Both the position numbers and the translations under genes were made by a program. The notes beneath the pieces were generated by a model. It was not told the DNA's origin, did not search any database, and saw only the letters and a program-made list of their open reading frames with translations. A DNA stretch of 51,790 nucleotides from Oscillospiraceae bacterium (lineage in GTDB: Bacteria > Bacillota > Clostridia > Oscillospirales > Ruminococcaceae). Of the stretch, positions 24,676 to 35,501 are shown piece by piece (the first letter of the stretch is position 1; every line of letters starts with the position of its first letter). The DNA lies in NCBI GenBank assembly GCA_017460955.1, contig JAFTZY010000057.1, positions 1-51,790 of the forward strand. Reading direction: 5' to 3'.

Positions 24676-24908
24676 CAGTGATTCCATATGATCGCTGTGG
24701 CAGTCAGTATTTTTCTGACATCCTCAGCATCACAATGCTCTATTCCGGCGATCTCCTCATAGGTATAGTACTCCCGCAATTCCCTGTTCTTATAAAGCTG
24801 CATCCTATAATTGATGATGCTTTTGATAAATTCCTCAGAATACTGCGTTAATCCAAAATCTTCTCCAAGCGACGTCATGATGCATTCCGCTCCCTCATTG
24901 CAGTCCAT
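24675..24908 (-). CDS. Small hypothetical protein, C-terminus set by the adjacent element
   Basis: Seventy-seven codons from the ATG at 24908 (an internal Met at residue 11 is an alternative). The product is charged and predicted helical (SLGEDFGLTQYSEEFIKSI, RELREYYTYEEIAGIEHCD); I recognise no family. It begins one base after the maoC-like stop codon. Its TGA uses the outermost base of the 282-bp element, so the original gene may have been longer. The DNA is more AT-rich than the neighbours. Whether it is expressed is uncertain. Confidence 0.45.
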   Translation of the reverse strand: MDCNEGAECIMTSLGEDFGLTQYSEEFIKSIINYRMQLYKNRELREYYTYEEIAGIEHCDAEDVRKILTATAIIWNH

Positions 24909-24909
24909 G

Positions 24910-25341
24910 CTACGCTTCCCGGCGCTTGACAATGCTCTCGGTGATACCCGTGAGCACCAGCACATGGTCCTGGTTATACACGTCGATCGTGAGCTGTGCG
25001 ATGCCGTTGCGGGCATTGCGGGGCGTGAGGGCGGTGATGCGTGCCCTGCCCGTGAGGATGTCCCCGGCTGCCACGGGCCGGAACCACTCGAGATGCTGGG
25101 ATTTCCCGGCAAGGAGCGCCTCCCCGAAGAAGTCGGATTTGAGATACTCCGCCCACACCAGCAGAAAGCTCTGGAAGCCTGCGGCGATCACATGTCCGAA
25201 GGGAGTGCCTGCGGCATATTCGGGATCCGTATGCAGCGGCACATTGTCATAGCGTCTGGAAAACCGGAGCATCTCCTCTTCCTCCACCTCCACGGGGGCA
25301 AGCTCCTGCGCAAGCCCCACGGTCAGTTCATCAAAATACAT
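24910..25341 (-). CDS. MaoC-like (hot-dog fold) dehydratase
   Basis: A 143-residue protein; the ATG at 25341 is chosen for its AGGAGG site, although the frame is open much further upstream (antisense to the debranching enzyme). It shows the R-specific enoyl-CoA hydratase/MaoC pattern: FSRRYDNVPLHTDPEYA (the D-x-x-x-x-H hydratase site), then GHVIAAGF, and the LEWFRPVAAGDILTGRARI strand. It probably hydrates a short-chain acyl-CoA. No other fatty-acid or polyester gene is adjacent, so the pathway is unclear. Confidence 0.88.
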   Translation of the reverse strand: MYFDELTVGLAQELAPVEVEEEEMLRFSRRYDNVPLHTDPEYAAGTPFGHVIAAGFQSFLLVWAEYLKSDFFGEALLAGKSQHLEWFRPVAAGDILTGRARITALTPRNARNGIAQLTIDVYNQDHVLVLTGITESIVKRREA

Positions 25342-25385
25342 GCTGTGTTCCTCCTGTTCTGCCCGCCGGCAGTGATGATAAGTAT

Positions 25386-25414
25386 AGTATAGCATAGTTT
25401 TCCCGTATTTGCAA
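25386..25414 (-). promoter_or_regulatory. Promoter of the MaoC-like gene
   Basis: On the minus strand, TTGCAA (25414-25409) and TATACT (25391-25386) are spaced by 17 bases with extended -10 TGC. Confidence 0.75.
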
Positions 25415-25417
25415 GCC

Positions 25418-25446
25418 TTGATTTTTGGTCGGCACTGTGGTATAAT
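25418..25446 (+). promoter_or_regulatory. Promoter of the debranching enzyme gene
   Basis: TTGATT (25418-25423) and TATAAT (25441-25446) are spaced by 17 bases with extended -10 TGG. It is back-to-back with the maoC promoter, the -35 boxes three bases apart. Confidence 0.82.
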
Positions 25447-25473
25447 ACCAGTATCAGGAAAGGAGGCCGTACC

Positions 25474-27444
25474 ATGCCGCTTCGCAAGCATTACACACCG
25501 CTCGAGGTCATCGCCGGGTACCCCGTGCGTCCGGGCATCTGCACCATCAACGGTGCCACACCCCTTGGAGATGCCGTCAATTTCACGGTGCATTCCGCCC
25601 ATGCCACCGCCTGCTCGGTCGTGCTGTTCCCGCGCATGTCCCAGACGCCCCTTGCCGTCATCCCCATCCCCCGCAGCTACCGGATCGGCGACACCTGGTC
25701 GATCATGATCTTCGGCATCGACATCTACGAGGTCGAATACTGCTACCGGCTGTGCGGTCCCTACGATCCGTCCCGGGGACTGCTGTTCGATCCAAAGCGC
25801 AATGTACTCGACCCGTATGTGAAGGCCGTCACCGGGCAGAGTGTCTGGGGGACGCGCACGGGTAAGGAGTACCACGGACGCATCGTGGCCGACCATTTCG
25901 ACTGGGGGCGTTTTGAGCAGCCCCAGATCCCCTTTTCAGATCTTGTGATCTACGAGATGCACGTCCGGGGCTTTACGATGGATCCCTCCTCCGGGGTGTA
26001 CCATCCGGGGACCTTTGCGGCGGTCATCGAGAAGATCCCGTATCTCAAGGAGCTGGGCATCAACGCCGTGGAGCTCATGCCGGTCTTTGAATTTGACGAG
26101 CTGGCTGACGAGCGCATCGTGGACGGCCGGCAGCTGCTCAACTACTGGGGCTACAACACTACCTGCTTCTTTGCGCCGAACACCAGCTATGCCTCGCAGG
26201 CGGAGTACAACCGCGAGGGGGACGAGCTCAAAATGCTCATCCGGACGCTCAACGAGAACGGCATCCAGGTCTTTCTCGATGTGGTGTTCAACCACACCTC
26301 CGAGGGCAACGAGGACGGGCCCGCGTTTTCCTTCAAGGGGCTGGACAATTCCGTTTACTATATGCTCACGCCGGACGGGCATTACTTCAATTTCAGCGGC
26401 TGCGGCAATACCATGAACTGCAATCACCCCGTGGTGCAGCAGTTCATCCTTGACTGCCTGCGCTACTGGGTGGTGGAATACCGGGTGGACGGCTTCCGGT
26501 TCGATCTGGCCTCGATCCTTGACCGCAGCGAGGACGGGCAGCCCATGAAGGACCCGCCGCTGCTGAAAATGCTCGCCTATGACCCCATCCTCAGCGGTGT
26601 CAAGCTCATCGCTGAGGCATGGGATGCGGGCGGACTGTACCAGGTCGGGCGCTTCCCCTCCTGGAAGCGCTGGGCGGAGTGGAACGGCAGGTACCGGGAT
26701 GACATGCGCTGCTTTCTCAAGGGGGATGCGGGCGCTGCGTGGAACGCCGTGCAGCGGATGCTCGGCTCCCTGGACATCTATCCGCCGGACATCCGCGGTA
26801 AGAACGCCTCCGTGAATTTCCTCACCTGCCATGACGGCTTCACGCTCCATGACCTGTACGCCTACAACGAAAAGCACAACGAATCCAACGGCTGGGACAA
26901 CACGGACGGTGCAAACGACAACCACAGCTGGAACTGCGGCGCCGAGGGAGAAACACAGGACCGGGAGGTGCGCTCCCTGCGCATGCGCATGATGAAGAAT
27001 GCGTTCACAGCGCTCCTGTGCAGCCGGGGGGCGACGATGTTCCTGGCCGGGGATGAATTTGCGAACACGCAGGGCGGCAACAACAATGCCTACTGCCAGG
27101 ACAACCCGATCTCCTGGCTCGACTGGACACGGCTTTCTGCCTACGGGGAGCTGCACGATCTGGTCCGTGATCTCATTGCCTTCCGCAAGGCACACCCCAT
27201 CCTGCGGCATGACACGCCTCCATGCAGCTTCGGCTTTCCCTGCACGAGCATCCACAACTGCCTGCCCTGGCATGATGCCTTCGATGCGGACACGCGCTGC
27301 ATCGGCATCCTCTATGCCGGGCAGGATGACAGCGGGCAGGACGATGCGGTCTTTGTCGGGATCAACGCATACTGGGAAAGCGTTCCAATGGAGCTCCCCG
27401 GACTGCCGGCGGGCTGGCGCTGGGAGGCCGAACGCCTTCTATGA
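25474..27444 (+). CDS. glgX: Isoamylase/GlgX-type glycogen debranching enzyme (GH13, C-terminal frameshift)
   Basis: A 656-residue cytoplasmic enzyme hydrolysing alpha-1,6 branches of glycogen or starch. It has an N-terminal CBM48-like domain (about 15-130), then the GH13 barrel: VFLDVVFNHT, DGFRFDLASI (nucleophile Asp), LIAEAWDAGG (acid Glu), FLTCHDGFTL (stabilising Asp). The ATG follows GGAAAGGAGG. The frame stops at 27444 (…WEAERLL), but the +1 frame continues naturally from about 27431 to the TAA at 27544 (NAFYESGRGC … GRSAAVIRAVRES), the usual C-terminal beta-domain ending. A one-base loss (or two-base gain) near 27425-27435 would explain this. Either a recent mutation or a sequence error has removed about 35 residues; the catalytic domain is complete. 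Confidence 0.9.
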   Translation: MPLRKHYTPLEVIAGYPVRPGICTINGATPLGDAVNFTVHSAHATACSVVLFPRMSQTPLAVIPIPRSYRIGDTWSIMIFGIDIYEVEYCYRLCGPYDPSRGLLFDPKRNVLDPYVKAVTGQSVWGTRTGKEYHGRIVADHFDWGRFEQPQIPFSDLVIYEMHVRGFTMDPSSGVYHPGTFAAVIEKIPYLKELGINAVELMPVFEFDELADERIVDGRQLLNYWGYNTTCFFAPNTSYASQAEYNREGDELKMLIRTLNENGIQVFLDVVFNHTSEGNEDGPAFSFKGLDNSVYYMLTPDGHYFNFSGCGNTMNCNHPVVQQFILDCLRYWVVEYRVDGFRFDLASILDRSEDGQPMKDPPLLKMLAYDPILSGVKLIAEAWDAGGLYQVGRFPSWKRWAEWNGRYRDDMRCFLKGDAGAAWNAVQRMLGSLDIYPPDIRGKNASVNFLTCHDGFTLHDLYAYNEKHNESNGWDNTDGANDNHSWNCGAEGETQDREVRSLRMRMMKNAFTALLCSRGATMFLAGDEFANTQGGNNNAYCQDNPISWLDWTRLSAYGELHDLVRDLIAFRKAHPILRHDTPPCSFGFPCTSIHNCLPWHDAFDADTRCIGILYAGQDDSGQDDAVFVGINAYWESVPMELPGLPAGWRWEAERLL

Positions 27445-27550
27445 GAGCGGCAGGGGCTGCGCGGACGCCATCGGACACAACGGCAATACCTTCCGGCTCG
27501 AGGGACGGAGTGCGGCGGTCATCCGGGCGGTCAGAGAATCATAAACAAAA

Positions 27551-27583
27551 CGCATCGGCAGTTTTTATGCCGATGCGATTTTT
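27551..27583. terminator. Terminator between the debranching enzyme and fucO-like gene
   Basis: The 10-bp perfect arms CGCATCGGCA / TGCCGATGCG (27551-27560 with 27568-27577) have a 7-base loop, with T residues downstream on plus and the complement AAAAC run upstream, so it may serve both convergent genes. Confidence 0.88.
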
Positions 27584-27589
27584 CTTGAC

Positions 27590-28738
27590 TTACAGAAGGG
27601 ATCTGTATAGTGCGGCGATCTCCTCCACGGAGGTATCCTTCGGGTTGCCCGGACGGCAGGCGTCATCATAGGCGGACTGTGCCAGGAACGGGATGTCCTC
27701 CTCCTTGACGATCTCCTTGAGGTCCTTCGGGATGCCCACATCGACCGAGAGCTGCTGCACGGCGTCAATGGCCGCCTTGCGGTACTCCTCCTGTGTCATC
27801 TCCTCGGTCCCCTTCACGCCCATGGCAGCGGCGATGTACTTGTACTTATCGCCCGTTGCCTCTGCGTTGTAGGCCATAACGGTCGGAAGGATGATGGCAT
27901 TTGCCACACCGTGGGGTGTATCATAGAGCGCACCGAGCGGGTGTGCCATGGAATGCACGATGCCAAGTCCGACATTCGAGAAGCCCATGCCGGCAATGTA
28001 CTGGCCGAGCGCCATGCCCTCACGGCCGGCCGGCTCATTGGCAACGGCACTGCGCAGGGACGATGCGATGATCTCGATGGCCTTGAGATGGAACATGTCC
28101 GTCATCTCCCAGGCGGCCTTGGTCGTGAAGCCCTCGATGGCATGGGTCAGTGCATCCATACCGGTCGCGGCGGTCAGGCCCTTGGGCATGGTGGACATCA
28201 TATCCGGATCGATGAATGCCACAACGGGGATGTCATGCGTGTCCACGCAGACCATCTTGCGGTTCTTCTCCTCATCGGTGATGACATAATTGATGGTGAC
28301 CTCGGCTGCGGTGCCGGCTGTGGTGGGAACGGCCAGGATCGGCACGCTCGGATTTTTTGTCGGTGCCACGCCCTCAAGGCTGCGGACATCGGCAAATTCA
28401 GGGTTGGCAATGATGATGCCGATCGCCTTGGCAGTATCCATCGAGGAGCCGCCGCCGACGGCAATGATATAATCGGCGCCGGATACCTTGAAGGCAGCCA
28501 CGCCCGTCTGTACGTTGTCTATGGTCGGATTGGGCTTGATCTCGGAATAGAGCTCATAGGGGAGGTCATGCTCCTCCAGCAGTGCGCTGACCTTCGAGGT
28601 CACGCCGAATTTGACCAGATCCGGATCCGAGCAGAGAAAGGCCTTCTTGAAGCCCCGCCCCCGGATCTCTGTGACAAGCTCCGCGATTGCGCCGGAGCCG
28701 TGATAGGATATGCCGTTGAGTACGATTCGCTGTGCCAT
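27590..28738 (-). CDS. fucO: Iron-containing alcohol dehydrogenase, lactaldehyde reductase (FucO) type
   Basis: A 382-residue group III alcohol dehydrogenase, one residue shorter than E. coli FucO. The NAD-binding GGGSSMDTAKA starts at residue 95; the iron ligands fall at D195, H199, H262 and H276, nearly the same numbers as in FucO. FucO reduces L-lactaldehyde to 1,2-propanediol with NADH when fucose or rhamnose is fermented, which would suit a pectin degrader. No fucose or rhamnose catabolic genes are adjacent, so a broader alcohol dehydrogenase role is possible. Its own promoter and terminators flank it. Confidence 0.88.
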   Translation of the reverse strand: MAQRIVLNGISYHGSGAIAELVTEIRGRGFKKAFLCSDPDLVKFGVTSKVSALLEEHDLPYELYSEIKPNPTIDNVQTGVAAFKVSGADYIIAVGGGSSMDTAKAIGIIIANPEFADVRSLEGVAPTKNPSVPILAVPTTAGTAAEVTINYVITDEEKNRKMVCVDTHDIPVVAFIDPDMMSTMPKGLTAATGMDALTHAIEGFTTKAAWEMTDMFHLKAIEIIASSLRSAVANEPAGREGMALGQYIAGMGFSNVGLGIVHSMAHPLGALYDTPHGVANAIILPTVMAYNAEATGDKYKYIAAAMGVKGTEEMTQEEYRKAAIDAVQQLSVDVGIPKDLKEIVKEEDIPFLAQSAYDDACRPGNPKDTSVEEIAALYRSLL

Positions 28739-28818
28739 GATAGTATCCTCCTGTTCATTGTTGGAATGACCGCCCTGCTGTGCAAAGCCATGCCGGTGTT
28801 CTGCAAGGGCTTAATGAT

Positions 28819-28847
28819 ATTATACTATATTTCGGACTCCGTGTCAA
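28819..28847 (-). promoter_or_regulatory. Promoter of the fucO-like gene
   Basis: On the minus strand, TTGACA (28847-28842) and TATAAT (28824-28819), both consensus, are spaced by 17 bases. Confidence 0.9.
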
Positions 28848-28878
28848 CTCCATTTGGGAATTGTTCACAAAAAAATCA

Positions 28879-28906
28879 TACCGTCCCCGGGAGACCGGGG
28901 ACGGTA
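28879..28906 (-). terminator. Terminator of the sigma / anti-sigma operon
   Basis: The 12-bp perfect arms (28879-28890 with 28895-28906) enclose a GNRA-type-sized 4-base loop. On the minus strand it is followed by ATGATTTTTTTG. Confidence 0.93.
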
Positions 28907-28925
28907 CAGGAGGAGCTGCCCTGTG

Positions 28926-30419
28926 TTATGATTCCGGCATCAGGCCGCACAGGTCGAGCACGGGGCATCCCGCATCAAGATAGGTGTCCGTATCGTTTTC
29001 AAAACAGAGCTTCATATAGCAGTTACCGACCCAGTCCTCATCGATGACGAAGGCAAGGCGGACGGCGGCGGATTCCCCGGGTGCGAGGGTGACGGAGTTT
29101 TTATCATGCGCATGTGACGTATCAAAGCTGAAAAATCCCCCCTCGGACATAAGATCCGGCTCATGGGATACCAAGATACCCGCCTGCGTGTCGGCATACT
29201 GCTCGATGATGCCGCCCGTGTCCGACAGGCTGAACAGGGCATTTGTGAACGTGATCTCCTGCGGCGCCTCGCCCGTATTCGCCGCCAGCACATCGGTCAC
29301 GAGCACATACTGCCGCACCGTTTGCTCATCGGTGACCTCCAAGGTATCATCCCGGCACATCCTCCGGAGGCTGTGCAGAGTGCCGTCTCCGGACAGAAGG
29401 CTCCCCAGATCCTCCGGCAGGCCGATCTCATCGGTGGTGATCCCCTCGAAACCGCTTTGCAGCCATGCTTCCGTGAAGGACACGGTAAGACCGCCCCTCG
29501 GAACGAGCGTATTGTTATCATAGGCATTGACAACATCGCCCGGATAGATCAGGAACACCTCCTCCCGGTTGAAACGGGCTGCGGCGGCCTCCACGATCAT
29601 ATCCTGCTCCCGGGCGGCCTGCGCCTGGGCACGCTCCGCCTCGAACTGCTCCGGGTACCAGTACCAGACATCCTCGGTCTCCCCCTCGGCAAGCGGGACA
29701 AGAGTCTGCCCGTCAGCGAAGGTGCGGACCTCCTCATCGGTCATGCCCCGGACATAATAGGCGGTCAGGTAGGGGGTCCCGGAGAAGGCCACGGTCAGAT
29801 AGTCGAAGCCCATGCCCCGCCTTGTGAGCCATGCGGTGCCGTCGTCGGTCGCAAACGCCTCCGTTTCGACAGCATCGGGGACGATATAATGGTATGCATA
29901 GCTTTCCGGGTCGCCGATGCGGATGAGCCCCACCGGGGAAATGCCCCGCAGCTCGCTTTGCTCACTGTGGTACTTGCCCCCCCACGGACCTTCCTCCTGG
30001 TAGACAAGGTCCTCGGGCGCACCGCCGGAGACGAGCTTGCAGGCGGTATCCGATGCCATGCCATAGATGATGAGCTCACCGGGGTCAGCGGGAGTCTCAG
30101 GGACCTGCGCGGGGAGTGCATCCGGTGTCACGGGTGCCTCGACCTCTTCTGCTACAGGCAGATCCGTCTTGGGGCGGTGCCTTGCATCATGCAGGCGATC
30201 GGCAGTGTAGGCAGCGGTCGGCACGAGCAGTGCGGCACAGGCGGCCACGGCTGCCGTGCGGGCGATCATGCGTGTATGGCGCATACGAACCATCCTTTCC
30301 ATGTGTTGCCGGCGTTTTTTGTAGCCTTCGGAAAAGGGCGGCTCAGGCGCTTCCTCTGAAAATGCGTATTCGATCAGCTTATCCCAGTTTTCGGGATCCT
30401 GACGGGACTGATGGATCAT
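28926..30419 (-). CDS. Single-pass membrane protein, probable anti-sigma factor
   Basis: About 497 residues. The ATG at 30419 (MIHQSRQDPENWDK) follows an AAGGAGGAAGAGGAGC stretch and overlaps the sigma gene by 41 bases. A cytoplasmic N-terminus of about 60 residues (KLIEYAFSEEAPEPPFSEGY is typical of DUF4179-like anti-sigma factors) is followed by one span (about 53-76) and a ~410-residue outer region rich in beta structure with no catalytic motif that I recognise. Gene order and overlap make it the likely regulator of the ECF sigma factor; the outer domain would be the sensor. Confidence 0.78.
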   Translation of the reverse strand: MIHQSRQDPENWDKLIEYAFSEEAPEPPFSEGYKKRRQHMERMVRMRHTRMIARTAAVAACAALLVPTAAYTADRLHDARHRPKTDLPVAEEVEAPVTPDALPAQVPETPADPGELIIYGMASDTACKLVSGGAPEDLVYQEEGPWGGKYHSEQSELRGISPVGLIRIGDPESYAYHYIVPDAVETEAFATDDGTAWLTRRGMGFDYLTVAFSGTPYLTAYYVRGMTDEEVRTFADGQTLVPLAEGETEDVWYWYPEQFEAERAQAQAAREQDMIVEAAAARFNREEVFLIYPGDVVNAYDNNTLVPRGGLTVSFTEAWLQSGFEGITTDEIGLPEDLGSLLSGDGTLHSLRRMCRDDTLEVTDEQTVRQYVLVTDVLAANTGEAPQEITFTNALFSLSDTGGIIEQYADTQAGILVSHEPDLMSEGGFFSFDTSHAHDKNSVTLAPGESAAVRLAFVIDEDWVGNCYMKLCFENDTDTYLDAGCPVLDLCGLMPES

Positions 30420-30933
30420 GCTCCTCTTCCTCCTTTTCACGGATCATACGTCGTCTGGCGCGTTCAAAGCGCTTTCGCACGGCGCTCTCCTTCATGGAAA
30501 GCCGCCTTGCGATGCGGGCAAACGGCTCGCCCTCCTCACAATGCAGCCAGACGATCCGCCGGTCGGTGTCATTCAGGGGCGCGAACATGGCTTGCAGGGT
30601 CTCCCGCGCCTCCTGCCGCTTCTGATGCAGCCGGAAGCTGTCGTCGGGCAGCTGTAAGAGCGACTCGTTCCAGTCCATGCTGCGCTCCCGTACCCGGGCA
30701 TTGCGGCGGTACTGGTTGATGGCCGTATTGCGGATCGCCGTGATCATATACTGCTTTGTGGCAGGACTGTCCGGCTCCCCGAGACGGTCAAGATGGCCCA
30801 TCACGCTCAGGAAGGCATCGGATACGGCATCCTCTGCCTGATGGTGATCGTGCAGGATCGCCATGGCAATGTAGTACAGCGGCTTTTCATACAGCCGGTA
30901 GAGCGCCTCGAATTTCCGGTACGCCCGTCCCAT
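30379..30933 (-). CDS. ECF-type RNA polymerase sigma factor
   Basis: A 184-residue sigma-70 family protein without regions 1 and 3. Region 2 is LYRLYEKPLYYIAMAILHDH with QAEDAVSDAFLSV; region 4 is LNDTDRRIVWLHCEEGEPFARIARRLSMKESAVRKRFERARR. The start is ATG 30933 with a GGAGGG site seven bases away; the longer frame from upstream lacks one. It overlaps its membrane partner, so the pair is translationally coupled. Confidence 0.93.
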   Translation of the reverse strand: MGRAYRKFEALYRLYEKPLYYIAMAILHDHHQAEDAVSDAFLSVMGHLDRLGEPDSPATKQYMITAIRNTAINQYRRNARVRERSMDWNESLLQLPDDSFRLHQKRQEARETLQAMFAPLNDTDRRIVWLHCEEGEPFARIARRLSMKESAVRKRFERARRRMIREKEEEEHDPSVPSGSRKLG

Positions 30934-31026
30934 CCGCGCTCCCTCCTCTCCAATCAATGTACAGATCATCCGGATGTCTGCCTATATAACACTTCAGGAG
31001 CCCGATTTGTGACAGATCATGCAAAA

Positions 31027-31056
31027 AGATCCCCTGAGCAGCAGCTCAGGGGATCT
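31027..31056 (-). terminator. Terminator of the clpE-ended operon
   Basis: The 13-bp perfect arms (31027-31039 with 31044-31056) have a 4-base loop followed on the minus strand by TTTTTGC, eight bases after the clpE stop codon. It closes the long minus-strand run that starts at ruvC. Confidence 0.93.
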
Positions 31057-31063
31057 TGTGGGG

Positions 31064-33418
<2,355 letters not shown>

Positions 33419-33474
33419 GTGCTTCCCTTCCTTTCTCGTTTAAGCCTCATCACAGCCCGCTTTTGCCGTGACTG

Positions 33475-34299
33475 TCAGAACAGATCATAGATCCAGTGAA
33501 AGAGCCGTGTGGCTCCGATCGTTTCTTCATTGAACAGGAGCATCTCATTATCCGTGAGCATGATGAGCATCCGCAGTGCCACGCTGACGGTGGCCAGAAT
33601 GAATGCCGTCTCGACAAGACCTGCGAAGGCACCGAGCGGCCGGTCCATCCGGCGGATATGCATCTGCTCCTCGAGATTGCCCGCCATCGCGGCGATGATG
33701 CCCACGATGATGAGCAGCACGCACTCGAGCAACAGGAAGAGCCCGAGACGCACAAGCCTCGTATAGGAGGTGCGGTAGTAGAGCTCCTCGATGAGCGCTG
33801 CGCCAGTCGGGTCATCACCGGAGAGCCACGCCTCCACAAGGCTCCGGTAGGTCTCCGGATGCTCCCCGAGCAGCTCCGGGAGCGGTCTCTCGTGCGGTGC
33901 CTGCAATGCGGTAAGCCGGACCTGCAGGGCACTGCCGACACATGCACAGACCACCTCGTCGAACGTTCCGTCCGCGGCCTGTGCAAGGCGCTCCCCTGCT
34001 TCCTCCTCGTCCTTCATCTCCCCGCCCTCAATGACCTGGGAATGCTCATACACTGCTGCCGCAGGATCCGTCTCCGCGAGCACCTGCTGTGCGCTGGCGA
34101 CGATCTTATCCCGGAACAGGGTATCGTACCCCCAGCCCTGCAGCAGGGCACTGCCGTACACACCGATCAGCAGGGCGGCTGCCGCGCCGATCAGGCGGAA
34201 GATCATTCGGTTGAACCCCTTTGAAACGGCGGCATACAATGCGCACGCTGCAATGCTCAGCGTGAGCACATCATAAAACCACCAGAATTGCGCCCCCAT
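33475..34299 (-). CDS. CvpA-family membrane protein
   Basis: A 274-residue protein with the CvpA/colicin V production layout: spans near residues 8-25 and 32-52, a long central soluble stretch (about 60-185) that is much larger than in E. coli CvpA, then spans near 185-210 and 225-250, ending LFHWIYDLF. A GGAGGA site precedes the ATG. It follows the DUF5711-like gene by 12 bases. Function in Firmicutes is not settled; links to envelope integrity are known for the family. Confidence 0.75.
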   Translation of the reverse strand: MGAQFWWFYDVLTLSIAACALYAAVSKGFNRMIFRLIGAAAALLIGVYGSALLQGWGYDTLFRDKIVASAQQVLAETDPAAAVYEHSQVIEGGEMKDEEEAGERLAQAADGTFDEVVCACVGSALQVRLTALQAPHERPLPELLGEHPETYRSLVEAWLSGDDPTGAALIEELYYRTSYTRLVRLGLFLLLECVLLIIVGIIAAMAGNLEEQMHIRRMDRPLGAFAGLVETAFILATVSVALRMLIMLTDNEMLLFNEETIGATRLFHWIYDLF

Positions 34300-34311
34300 A
34301 CTGTTCCTCCA

Positions 34312-35469
34312 TCAATTCATGCCTGTGCGGTTGATCCTGTCATAGCCGAGCAGGTAGAAGTATTTCCCGTTTTTCAGGATGCTGTCATAGGAGTCATCCA
34401 CCTCCAGCGTAAAGACCTTTTCGCCGGTGAAGGAATAGCCCTCGATCCTGCCGTTGCCGAGCAGATAGGCGGTCTGGTCATCCATGATGACATACTTGCA
34501 GATGCTGTCAAATTCAAGTGCGACAGGCGGTGTGGAACGGTCGGAATACAGAAGCAGTGTGGACTGTCTGCGCTCCTCGTTCTTCAGAAGCACGGCGGCT
34601 CTGTCATCCTTGAAGGCAAAGTCCACGAGGGTCCCCTTGAAATCATAGGCATTGACCAGGGCGCCCGTGCTGCTATAATATGCGGTCTTGGTATCACCGA
34701 TGACAAACACGCCGTCATCGGAGAGCGTGTGGAGACTGAGCACGAGGGTGTCCAGCTCCGAGGTGGTCCACAGCACGTCCGCCCCGTCAAAGGGGATGTA
34801 CTGCTGCACCGTCACAAGGTCGCCGTTGACCGCACCGATGGTCGAGCAGACACACCCGTTGCCGCAGAAGCTGACATCCGCCAGGCGCTCGACGCAGTCA
34901 CGGGTATAGATCAGCTTGCCGGTCGTGTCATAGATGCACAGCCGGCATGCATAGGTATCCGATTCGGTCACGACCGCCGCATAGCCCTTCTCGTTCATCT
35001 CACAGAACCAGATCGGCTGCTCCGTTTCGATCTCGTAGAGCATCTTGGAGGGCGTGTCCACCCGGAAGTTCTGCCCGTTCGAGGAATAGAGCAGCGCACG
35101 GCTGCCGCTGACCTTCATGACGGCATTGCTGTAGGCATGCTGCCGGCTGTCCCGGAGCTTGCCGTCCGTGCCGTAGATATACAGGTACTTGTCGCACAGA
35201 AGGAAGAGCTGATTGCTCACAAAATCCGCATGGTAGTCCACGCCGCCGTAGATGTTCAGCGAAAAATCGCCCTCCATCTCCACGTTGTCGTTCTGCGTGA
35301 CATTCTGGTAGCGCGAGCCGATCCCCTCGAGCTGCGGGAACCAGCTGTCCCGCATCATATAGATGAGGACGCACAGTGCAACCAACACAAGGAACACGAT
35401 GAACCGGATCAGAAAACGTCTGCGTTTGCGCCGCTGACGCAGCACAACGATATCCACATTGTTTGCCAT
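34312..35469 (-). CDS. DUF5711-like membrane-anchored beta-propeller protein
   Basis: About 385 residues. ATG 35469 is chosen for its GAGGAGGGAGAAC site; the frame extends 12 codons further up without one. A basic N-terminus (RQRRKRRRFLIRF) and one span (about 20-42) are followed by an outer domain of repeated strands (SRALLYSSNGQNFRVD, GYAAVVTESDTYACRLCIYD, DGVFVIGDTKTAYYSS), a seven- or eight-bladed propeller pattern without catalytic residues. The assignment to DUF5711 is from memory of clostridial proteins with this order. It lies between truA and the cvpA-like gene. Confidence 0.72.
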   Translation of the reverse strand: MANNVDIVVLRQRRKRRRFLIRFIVFLVLVALCVLIYMMRDSWFPQLEGIGSRYQNVTQNDNVEMEGDFSLNIYGGVDYHADFVSNQLFLLCDKYLYIYGTDGKLRDSRQHAYSNAVMKVSGSRALLYSSNGQNFRVDTPSKMLYEIETEQPIWFCEMNEKGYAAVVTESDTYACRLCIYDTTGKLIYTRDCVERLADVSFCGNGCVCSTIGAVNGDLVTVQQYIPFDGADVLWTTSELDTLVLSLHTLSDDGVFVIGDTKTAYYSSTGALVNAYDFKGTLVDFAFKDDRAAVLLKNEERRQSTLLLYSDRSTPPVALEFDSICKYVIMDDQTAYLLGNGRIEGYSFTGEKVFTLEVDDSYDSILKNGKYFYLLGYDRINRTGMN

Positions 35470-35501
35470 GTTCTCCCTCCTCTTCATTTCTCTCTGAAAG
35501 A

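Noticed and set aside
30961-31019. Direct repeat ACAGATCAT (30961-30969 and 31011-31019) upstream of the sigma factor gene as an autoregulatory site
   Set aside because: Only nine bases and 50 apart, with no recognisable -10/-35 arrangement of an ECF promoter between them.
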